From contig MSJI02000166.1 of NCBI GenBank assembly GCA_001931905.2, positions 1 to 17,683 on the forward strand: DNA of 17,683 nucleotides. Reading direction: 5' to 3'. This stretch comes from Cladosporium sp. IMV 00045. Its lineage: Eukaryota > Ascomycota > Dothideomycetes > Cladosporiales > Cladosporiaceae. Positions 10,201 to 17,683 of the stretch are shown piece after piece; positions within the stretch are counted from its first letter, which is position 1; each line of letters opens with the position of its first letter. The position numbers were made by a program, and so were the translations under genes. The notes beneath the pieces were generated by a model. That model ran no database searches, was not told the DNA's origin, and saw nothing but the letters and a program-made list of their open reading frames with translations.

Positions 10201-10509
10201 CACCGAGACCGCGCAGACCGACGATGAGCACGTTGGAAGAGCCCATGCGCTTCATGGCCTCGTGGCCGAGCACGTAGAGCTGTCTGCTGTAGAGGGATTC
10301 ATCGATCTCTCCGTTTGCTTCTTGCAGCTGCTCGACGGCAGCCGCGGGGCTATCGACATCCATCTTGCCGTTAGCTTCCTGTAGGTGTATGGTCAGTATC
10401 GGCGCGGTTGTAGTGAGGGCGTCTGGTGATAGACACCGTTTGCGAGACTCACTGTCATGACTTTCTTGGAAGGTCGGGCTTCAGCCTCGGAAAGATGGCG
10501 TTTGGTCAT
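7223..10509 (-). CDS. UBA1: Ubiquitin-activating enzyme E1
   Basis: Adenylates ubiquitin with ATP, takes it onto its own cysteine and passes it to E2 enzymes; acts in cytosol and nucleus. Inferred 1051 aa, normal for the family. Exons: 10509-10453, 10378-7419, 7361-7223. Introns of 74 nt (10379-10452; GTGAGT, CTGAC, CAG) and 57 nt (7362-7418; GTAAGT, GCTAAC, CAG) both keep frame. Exon 1 adds [19 protein letters not shown], a basic N-terminus that could serve as a nuclear signal. Visible parts: inactive adenylation half with [10 protein letters not shown] and GLRGLG (73-78); active adenylation half with nucleotide loop GAGAIG (467-472) and LNRQFLFR (from 505); catalytic cysteine 626 in [12 protein letters not shown]; and a C-terminal ubiquitin-fold domain completed by the last exon, ending VMLKLRK. 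No key residue is missing. The gene is divergent from the AtuA-like gene across 1.76 kb. Confidence 0.97.
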
Positions 10510-10745
10510 GTGATACCGCTAGGTAGTGTCGCGGGTTGCGGAGTGGGAGAAAACAAAAAGCAAGGTAGAGAGAGAGTAAAGAGTGGGACGGCGGGCTTGG
10601 GTGTGGCGATCTGTAAGCGTGTCCGGTGTTGGAGGAGTAGTGGTGATGAGAGGATGCAGCACGATGGAGCCAGAGCCCGCTCGGGTCTTGCGCGATGACG
10701 CTGTTTGCCCGTCGGATGCCTTCCGAAGCTCTGCCGTGTCAACAT

Positions 10746-10759
10746 TACATGTACATGTA
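10746..10759. promoter_or_regulatory. 14-bp perfect palindrome upstream of UBA1
   Basis: TACATGTACATGTA equals its own reverse complement and lies 237-250 nt upstream of the UBA1 start codon. Palindromes of this size can be sites for dimeric transcription factors. No particular factor is assigned, and chance occurrence is possible. Confidence 0.35.
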
Positions 10760-11329
10760 TCATTCACCATGTTGGACTATTGAATATTGTCATAGTCATG
10801 ATGGAATAGTCGGCAAATTTTTGATGATATGCCTCTAGGTATGAGATGGGTAGATTTCTCGTACAGTACCTTATATTTATCATTCTCGGCGGCAAAAGGC
10901 ATCTTTACTTGTCACTCCAGCCTTGAAACACACCCATGACGGTCGAGACACGACATGACATTCTCCTGTTCAAAGTAACGCGATACTTTTCAGCCAATTT
11001 TGTCCGACATGTAATACACTTCGAGGAATAACAGGAACAGAGGGAGGACTAGGCCCCCATATTCAATGACAGAGCTCAAAATGAACGACAGAAGGACTCG
11101 CAGGCATATGAAACGTCCTCTGCAGTCATTTGCGCAAGTTGACATCGATTGATACCTCGAGGCAGGAGATGGAAGACTTAATGGGTGAACAAGAGGAAGA
11201 CCGTAGTCCCAAAAAGATCAAAATGTGACAAAAATCTACAAGCACAAACAGCAAAAAGTGTCGCGAGACCCATCACCGCCCCGTCTGATTTCACCAACGA
11301 GACATGTAGTCCAGCACCGCCACCCCATG

Positions 11330-11454
11330 ACCTGACACTCTCTGCCCGATTGCTCGGCTGAAGGTTATGTCAGCAGCTTAGAGCCGCGCGCAGCAATCGC
11401 TCACTACTGAGCGAGTGGGCGACCGTCACAGGGTTCGAACTGGGCACGTCAGGT
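11330..11454. other. Compact inverted-repeat structure with tRNA-type boxes
   Basis: Nested complementary segments: ACCTGAC (11330-11336) with GTCAGGT (11448-11454); GCCC (11344-11347) with GGGC (11442-11445); CGATTGCT plus CGGCT (11347-11359) with AGCCG (11382-11386) and AGCAATCG (11392-11399); and a 7-bp hairpin TCGCTCA-CTAC-TGAGCGA (11397-11414). A B-box-like GGGTTCGAACT lies at 11431-11441. The 7-bp hairpin shares bases with the longer stem, so the two could be alternatives. It does not fold as a canonical tRNA. Structured RNA, tRNA-derived remnant or chance all remain possible. Confidence 0.35.
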
Positions 11455-12267
11455 TGGAATTCGAAGAAATCAGAAGAGCGCGGGTCCACTTCACCATGCC
11501 ATTACAGCTGACGTCAATGCTTGAAACTTGCATTATATTGTTACGTTCTACATCACGATTCTACAGCACCATTTGCGACCGGGTTAGATTCTTGTTATTC
11601 CAACAGACGAGTGATAATCATTTGACTTCCACGATCTTGCATTCTCGTTTTCTTATTCTTGGATATCATGTTATCTCGCGTTACGACAGCCTTATCAATC
11701 AGCACACATGGAATGCACTACACTGCACAAGTAGGCCTGGTCTCTAATTAGATCATCCGTGAGAAGAAATATCGACTGGGAAATCTCTGTTGCATTATAT
11801 GTTAACATAATATATCATCAGCTACAGCGACATCTAAAGACCATGAGCCGCAAAGAGATAGTTTAAGAGTTCCTAAAAAGGAGGTGGTTCCCCGTGGTCT
11901 ACCACTGCGATTGAGCATTTGACATCAGCCGTATAACAGGATACATTCACCGAAATTACAAGGAGTTGCGCCTAAGAAGTCGGTTCCTTGGATGAAACCA
12001 TTAACTATCAATAATCAATCATACAACCGTCAATGTGGTCTTTCCCTCTGCTCTCGGGCAATTGTTGTCCGTTGGTCGCACGAGATCGTTTCCCCCGCCT
12101 TGAAGTAACGACCCTGGGAAGAGCACATTTGACTATTCCCGAGGTAGACCTTCACATATATGTACGTGATGAAAGAACATCTACGCATTCCTCAACTAAT
12201 GATCTCCAATTCGCAATTGCGATCCCACCGTCAACAAGAAACACAACAACTAACACAACCAACCAAC

Positions 12268-14091
12268 ATGCCATCTCAAACCAAACGACCAATCCGCATC
12301 GCCGGTTGCTCCGGCGCCGCCACAGACCGTCGAGCAGCCATGGCCCACCTAGCCAAAAACCACCCTACCGATCCAGTTGATGTGATAATTGGAGACTGGA
12401 TGAGCGAGTTCAACATGACGACTCGAGCCGCCATGAAATCGGAGCAAGGCGGCGACGCCTACGAGCCGACTTTCATCGAAGCCCTCGAGCCTGCCTTGAA
12501 CGATCTTGCAAAGTACAGGATCAAAGTGGCGGTTAATGCTGGTGCTTCTGATACGAAACTGCTGCATCGAGTCGTGACTGATATGGTTGAGAAGAAGGGT
12601 CTGAGCCTCAGGGTTGCTTATATCAGTGGCGACGAGGTTCTGCCTGCGGTCGAAAAGGCTCGTCGTGACGGTAAATCCAAGTTCGAGAACATCTGCACCG
12701 GCGAGCTGCTTGAAGATTGGAAGTTCGACCCTCTCTCTGCACAAGCTTACCTCGGCGGTTTGGGAATCGCTGCAGCCTTCGCCAAAGGAGCTGACATCGT
12801 CGTCTGCGGCAGGGTGAGCGATGCCAGTCCCGTAATCGGAGCAGCATATTGGTGGCACGGCTGGGAGAGGAACCAACTCCACGAGCTGGCCAACGCTTTC
12901 GTCGCCGGCCATCTCATCGAATGCAGCAACTATGTCACCGGCGGGAACTTCACCGGCTTCAAAGCCCTGGAAGCCAAAGGCTGGCTCGACATCGGCTACC
13001 CGATCGCGGAGATCTCATCCAACGGACAAGTGATCATAACCAAGAGTCTCAACTCTGGCGGCGAAGTCAGCACACAGACATGCAGCTCGCAGCTTCTGTA
13101 CGAAATCCAAGGCCCTTGGTACTACAACAGCGACGTCACCGCCATCCTCGACGAACTCTGGTTCGAACAACTAGGCACCGACCGCGTCGCTCTGCACGGC
13201 GTCAAAGGCGCAGTCCCGCCGTCGACCACCAAAGTCGGCCTAACAGCTAAAGGAGGCTACCAAGCAGAAGTGCACTGGTTCCCCTGCGGCCTCGACATCC
13301 CGGAGAAAGCACGCATGCTCGAAGCCCAAGTACGCCATCTGCTGAAACCGCACATCCACCGCTTCAGCAAGCTCGAATTCACACTGAACGGCAGCGCAGC
13401 CGAGAATGCCAGCAACCAGAACGCAGCCACCGTAGACTTACGCGTCTTCGCGCAGGCTCGTTCAGAAGCCGATCTGGCGCCGGAGAAATTCCTGCGCCCC
13501 ATCATCGACCCCATCATGCAGTCCTACCCGGGCGCCACGTTCCATCTAGACTTCAGGCAGGGTCTCCCCAAACCCATCTTCGAGTACTACGTGACTCTGC
13601 TCCCGCAGAGCGACGTCGAGCACCGCGTGCACCTCTGGGACGGCAGTAGCTTCGAAATCCCTCCTCCACCAGAGACGAAGACGTGGGCGACTCAACAGCC
13701 CTCCCAGCCCGCGACAGCAAACGCCCAATCCGATTTCGGCCCAACAACTCACGGCCCTTTAGGCTGGCTAGTCCATGCGCGCAGCGGCGACAAAGGAAGC
13801 AACGCCAACGTGGGTTTCTGGGTGCGGCACCGAGACGAATGGGACTGGTTGCGGTCGACGCTTTCCGTCGAAACCGTCAAGAATCTCCTGGCGGACGAGT
13901 ATAAGGGCAAGAAAATCGATCGATTCGAGCTGCCGAATTTATTCGCCGTACACCTCTTGCTGCACGATCATCTCGATCGCGGCGTGAGTTGTTCGAGCTC
14001 GTATGATTTTCTGGGCAAGAATGTCGCCGAGTATCTGAGGTCGAAGTATGTCGATTTGCCGAACAGGTTTCTGAATAGGGGGAAATTGTAG
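12268..14091 (+). CDS. AtuA/DUF1446-family protein with fused C-terminal AtuA-like domain
   Basis: Single-exon gene, 607 aa. The family is named after AtuA of bacterial acyclic terpene (citronellol/geraniol) utilisation; the reaction of AtuA is not firmly known, and the fungal role is inference only. The large N-terminal DUF1446 domain (about 8-455) shows RIAGCSGAATDRR, KVAVNAGASDTKLL, YISGDEVLPAV and the strongly characteristic CGRVSDASPVIGAAYWWHGW (180-199). After a Pro/Thr/Gln-rich linker (about 464-495), the AtuA-like domain (about 497-597) begins LGWLVHARSGDKGSNANVG. The ATG at 12268 is chosen because homology starts a few residues later and it follows a CA-rich leader; the open frame from 12160 upstream has no family content. 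A TATA-like CATATATG lies at about 12153-12160. No signal peptide was seen. Neighbours give no pathway context. Confidence 0.9.
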   Translation: MPSQTKRPIRIAGCSGAATDRRAAMAHLAKNHPTDPVDVIIGDWMSEFNMTTRAAMKSEQGGDAYEPTFIEALEPALNDLAKYRIKVAVNAGASDTKLLHRVVTDMVEKKGLSLRVAYISGDEVLPAVEKARRDGKSKFENICTGELLEDWKFDPLSAQAYLGGLGIAAAFAKGADIVVCGRVSDASPVIGAAYWWHGWERNQLHELANAFVAGHLIECSNYVTGGNFTGFKALEAKGWLDIGYPIAEISSNGQVIITKSLNSGGEVSTQTCSSQLLYEIQGPWYYNSDVTAILDELWFEQLGTDRVALHGVKGAVPPSTTKVGLTAKGGYQAEVHWFPCGLDIPEKARMLEAQVRHLLKPHIHRFSKLEFTLNGSAAENASNQNAATVDLRVFAQARSEADLAPEKFLRPIIDPIMQSYPGATFHLDFRQGLPKPIFEYYVTLLPQSDVEHRVHLWDGSSFEIPPPPETKTWATQQPSQPATANAQSDFGPTTHGPLGWLVHARSGDKGSNANVGFWVRHRDEWDWLRSTLSVETVKNLLADEYKGKKIDRFELPNLFAVHLLLHDHLDRGVSCSSSYDFLGKNVAEYLRSKYVDLPNRFLNRGKL

Positions 14092-14694
14092 GGTGCTGGT
14101 GATGTTCTTTATGTCCTTTCTCGCTCACTCTCCAGATCGAATGATAAGTTATGTGCCATTGTAATCCGAGATCATCGATTCCACATCTCCGTTCTCGGGA
14201 GACAGATATATGCATCGTTTGCTTCTGGAAAATAGACGTCTTGAATTGAGTGCCTGAGGCCCTCAACGAAAAGAAATACAACACAAAACACATAAACTGA
14301 ACAAACGAGAATATGTAATTGACGTGTCTATGTAATAGTAGTCTAGTAATATAACATGAAAATCTACTGCGCAACCATACGCAGGCCTCTCGAAAGGAGG
14401 ACATTCAGAATAACTAATCTTACAAAAAAAAGCAAAACAATCATCGTGTCATCGCTTCTAGATCTCGCAACTGATGCAGGAGATCTATTTTTCACGTTTT
14501 GGTATCAGGGTTTTCAAAAACAACAAAGACTTTTAGAAAAAAGAATGGCAAAAGGTGTGCCTATGCGTAGAGCAAACAATTCGAAAAAGAAATCACAAAA
14601 ATCAACGCCGTCCCGCTATGCTTCGTTTTGGTGGAGATTCATCACAGAATATTGCTCTTCCTCTCCCCATATCGTCGTCGTCTACGGAGCCCGC
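14092..14694. other. Convergent intergenic region, 3' flanks of two genes
   Basis: This 603-nt stretch lies between the stop codon of the AtuA-like gene and that of the URA2-type gene, so it holds both 3' UTRs and polyadenylation signals. It is A-rich on the plus strand at about 14265-14620. An open plus-strand frame from 14356 is Lys/Ser/Arg-rich low-complexity sequence that overlaps the URA2 last exon on the opposite strand; I do not accept it as a gene. Confidence 0.65.
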
Positions 14695-17683
14695 CTAGGG
14701 CGCCATGACGAGGGCAAGGAGGGCCATGCGGACGAACATGCCGTAGCGCATCTGTGATGGATGTCAGTTTCTATGTCATTTCGATGTCAGGGTAGGGGCA
14801 AAACTCACCTGTCTGAAGTACGCAGCCCTGGGGTCGTCGTCGACCTCCTTGCTCAGCTCGGCGTTGCGGGGCAGCGGGTGCATGACGATCATGTTCTGCT
14901 TGGCGGCCTTGAGGGTCTTGCCGTCAACGACGAAGGCGTCCTTGACCTCCTCGTACAGGTTCTGGTCCTCGAAGCGCTCCTTCTGCACGCGCGTGCAGTA
15001 GAGGACGTCGGTCTTGGCGAGCATCTCGGGAGTGAGAGTGTCGCTCTCGATGAGCAACTGGCCGCGAGCCTGCAGAGCTGCGCGCACCTTGGAGGGGATG
15101 GCAAGGGCGGCGGGAGAGGCGAGCTGCACCTGCACGTTGTAGTGGCGGAGAAGCTCGCAGAGGGAATGGACGGTGCGGCCGTACTTAAGGTCACCGGTGA
15201 AGGTGATGGTCAAGCCATTGACAGTGCCGAGCTCCTCACGGATGGTGAAGAGGTCGAGGAAGGCCTGGGTAGGGTGCTCGCGCGAGCCGTTACCAGCGTT
15301 GATGATCGGACCAGCGGCAGCCTCAGAAGCAATGTCGGCACTCTCGTTGTCAGGGTGGCGGAGGACGACGGCGTCGCAGTACTGGTCAAGAGTGCGAACG
15401 GTGTCATCAAGACCCTCGCCCTTCTTGGTGCTAGAGTGAGACTCGTTGACGATTATAGTCTCACCACCAAGACGCTTCATGGCAGCATCGAAAGAGCAAG
15501 AGGTGCGAGTGGACGGCTCGAAGAAGAGCAAGCCCAGAACGCGACCCTTGAGAGTGTTGAGGCAGCCGTCACGCTCAACACCGAGGCGCATCTCAGCAGC
15601 AACGGTGAAAAGCAAGTGAAGGTCATCCCTGGTGAACTGCTTGACGGAGACGATGTCCTTGCCCTTGAAGGGAGACTTGACAAGCATCTCGGTCAGAGAA
15701 GGCAGATTCTCGGGGTTCTGAACAGCGGCCTGAGCGCCGTCAACCTCGGAGAAGGTGTGGCAGTCAAGCTTGCTGACGTTCAAGTCGAAGTTACGTGCGA
15801 TAGCCTCGATGAGGATCTTCGCGTTCTTGACGTTGGTAACAAGAGGAGTCTGGTAGTCGACGGCCATACGTCTGGTGCGGTAACCCTTGGACATGTAGTT
15901 GGCAGGACGTCTGAACCTGTTGGAGGAAGGCAGGTTGATGTACAAGTCGATCAGGTTGTTGGCCAAAGCGTGAGTCAAAGAGTACTCGTTCCTCTGGCCT
16001 TCGTCTTGGAGAGCCTCAAGGAACTGCACTTCAAGGTCGTTCTCGCTCAGGAAGTCGGCAGTACCAGCGGTGGCGAAGAGCTTGTAGCCAAGCTTGTAGA
16101 GAGTCTTGATAGAAGGCAACATCTCCATCTTGTCTTTGAAAGAACCGATAGAGAACAGAATGTTCTTCTTGGGAAGCTTGAAGCCAGTGGCAATGAGACC
16201 CTTGAGGTAGGCGTCGTACTTGGTCTTGCCGAAGCAAGCAACCTCACCAGTGGAAGCCATCTCGACACCCATGACAGGGTCAGCGCCGGAAAGACGGGAG
16301 AAGGAGAATTGCGGAACCTTAACACCAACGTAGTCGGCAGGGATGTTGAGCTCCGGGTACGGCTGCAGAGGAATGTTGGCCATGGCCTTGGTGGCCATCT
16401 CAATGAGATCGCAACCCATGACCTTAGAAACGAAGGGGAAGGAGCGCGAGGCACGAACGTTGCACTCAATGACCTTGATGTCGTTGTCCTTGGCGATGAA
16501 CTGAATGTTGTACGGGCCAGTGATGTTCAGGGCGTCACCAATCTTGCGAGTAGCGTCCTCAATTCTGCGAATGGTCTCTGGGTCGAGGTCCTGAGGGGGG
16601 AGAATCAAGGTAGCGTCACCAGAGTGAACACCGGCGTTCTCAACGTGCTCAGAGATGAAGTGGCCGATCATGGTACCACCGCGGGCGACAGCATCCATTT
16701 CGATCTCCTTGGCGCCCTCGATGTACTTGGTAATGACAACGGGGTGGTCCTTTGACACGTCCGCGGCCTGGTTGAGGTACAGGGCAAGATCGTGCTCGGA
16801 GTACACGGTGTTCATGGCAGCGCCAGAGAGCACGTAAGAGGGACGAACAAGGACGGGGTACTTGACTCTGTTGCAGAAGTCCTTGGCCTCATCGATGCTG
16901 GTCAACTCCTTCCACTCAGGCTGGTCAACACCAAGTCTATCAAGCATTCTTGAGAACTTGTAGCGATTCTCCGCCGTGTCGATCATCTCAGGAGACGTTC
17001 CAAGAACCTTGACGTTGGCGCGGTACAGCTGCAGAGCGATGTTGTTGGAGGTCTGGCCACCCATCGAAATGACAACACCTGCAGAACGCTCGAGCTGGTA
17101 GATATCGAGGATTATCTCATTCGTGATATTCTCGAAGTACAGGCGGTCGGCCTCATCGTAATCCGTGCTGACAGTCTCGGGGTTGTACTAATTTCAAATT
17201 TCGTCAGTAAAGTTCTGGATTCTCAAAGTCGAGGAAGGTAGGTGATGATTGCGACATGCGGCTCTCGACACGCACAATTCAATATTTCGGATTGGCGCAT
17301 GAGATAGCAGCACAAAGCATACTGGGAAGAAGGGAGAACGCGTCTCTGCAAAATTGCTGGAGAGCGGTTTCGAAAGGAAAGGGGACACATACGTTAACCA
17401 TGACAGTCTTGTGACCGTTCTCGCGCAGAGTGCGAACAGCACGAACAGAGCACCAATCAAACTCGACGGAAGAGCCGATACGGTACACACCGGATCCAAG
17501 AACCATGGTGCCCCTGTCGTTGAAGTCGATATCGTGCTCGGCGGCGTTGTACGTGACGTAGAGGTAGTTGGTGAAAGCCGGGAACTCGGCGGCGACGGTG
17601 TCGATCTGCTTGACGAAGGGCATGATGCCGTTGTCGAGGCGGGCGCGGCGCACGTGGTTCTCGTTGCTGGACCAGAAGACGGC
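14695..17683 (-). CDS. URA2: CPSase-ATCase pyrimidine polyprotein, C-terminal part (partial)
   Basis: First steps of de novo UMP synthesis: carbamoyl phosphate formation, then transfer to aspartate. The last 908 aa are present; the N-terminal part lies beyond the right edge. Exons: 17683-17393 (5' partial), 17187-14809, 14751-14695. Introns of 205 nt (17188-17392; GTATGT, CTGAC, TAG) and 57 nt (14752-14808; GTGAGT, CTGAC, CAG) join MVN to [18 protein letters not shown] and YFRQ to [14 protein letters not shown], both typical of the family. Residues 1 to about 560 are the second CPSase half with its regulatory (MGS-like) region, ending [15 protein letters not shown]. Residues from about 606 are ATCase with carbamoyl-phosphate loop STRTS (656-660), HPTQ (735-738) and HPLPR (867-871). 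Oddity: only about 45 residues separate the two, so the dihydroorotase-like domain expected there is absent. The symbol follows yeast; pyrABCN and pyr-3 are names in moulds. Confidence 0.95.

Larger units (their letters stand above)
10510..12267. other. Long divergent intergenic region
   Basis: About 1.76 kb separate the start codons of UBA1 (minus) and the AtuA-like gene (plus), so both promoters should lie here. A perfect 14-bp palindrome (10746-10759) lies about 240 nt upstream of UBA1, and a 12-bp palindrome TATGTTAACATA sits at 11798-11809. A structured element is at 11330-11454. Frames open at 11415-11747 and 12033-12380 do not look like proteins. Nothing else was recognised. Confidence 0.7.

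Noticed and set aside
11431..11503. Functional tRNA gene on the minus strand
   Set aside because: A and B boxes are present, but the T stem (CCCAG against CCTGT) and the acceptor stem do not pair.
11415..11747. 110-codon plus-strand open frame in the UBA1/AtuA intergenic region
   Set aside because: No family resemblance, no splice or leader support, and it overlaps the inverted-repeat structure.
14356..14757. 133-codon plus-strand open frame
   Set aside because: Low-complexity Lys/Ser/Arg content, overlapping the URA2 terminal exon on the other strand; more likely 3' UTR sequence.
14761..16755. 664-codon plus-strand open frame opposite the URA2-type gene
   Set aside because: It mirrors the codon bias of the real minus-strand CPSase-ATCase coding sequence; it has no recognisable domains, and the opposite strand has unmistakable catalytic motifs.

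Overview
The window looks like a gene-dense stretch of a filamentous ascomycete nuclear genome (Pezizomycotina; Dothideomycetes is my guess but cannot be proven from sequence alone). The reasons are short introns, most of 57-78 nt, with GT(R)AGT or GTATGT donors, CTAAC/CTGAC branch-type motifs and CAG/TAG acceptors; a fungal hybrid histidine kinase; and a URA2-type carbamoyl-phosphate synthase/aspartate transcarbamoylase polyprotein. No prokaryotic, viral or CRISPR features are seen.

Layout, left to right. 1-1010: no convincing gene. 1011-4527 (minus): hybrid histidine kinase with two PAS-like regions, a GAF-like region, HisKA, HATPase and a receiver (2 exons). 4528-5030: upstream side of the kinase and a diverged repeat. 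5031-6015 (minus): acidic, coiled-coil, probably nuclear protein of unknown function (2 exons). 6267-6945 (plus): small basic/acidic gene broken by a one-base frameshift in a T5 run and without a visible start codon. 7022-7178: diverged second copy of the repeat at 4921-5061. 7223-10509 (minus): ubiquitin-activating enzyme E1 (UBA1 family; 3 exons, complete, 1051 aa). 10510-12267: 1.76 kb without a gene, containing a compact inverted-repeat structure with tRNA-type internal promoter boxes. 12268-14091 (plus): single-exon AtuA/DUF1446-family protein with the C-terminal AtuA-like domain fused. 14092-14694: short convergent intergenic region. 14695-17683 (minus): C-terminal part of the pyrimidine CPSase-ATCase polyprotein, running off the right edge.

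The genes do not form a pathway or cluster: signalling (kinase), ubiquitin activation (E1), pyrimidine synthesis (URA2) and an AtuA-like catabolic candidate sit side by side. E1 and URA2 are housekeeping genes. The less ordinary part is 4.9-7.2 kb, where a coiled-coil gene and a broken gene are bracketed by diverged direct repeats that appear to derive from the 3' end of the coiled-coil gene. The other notable point is that the URA2-type protein joins CPSase to ATCase with only about 45 residues between them, so the dihydroorotase-like domain usual in this family is absent.
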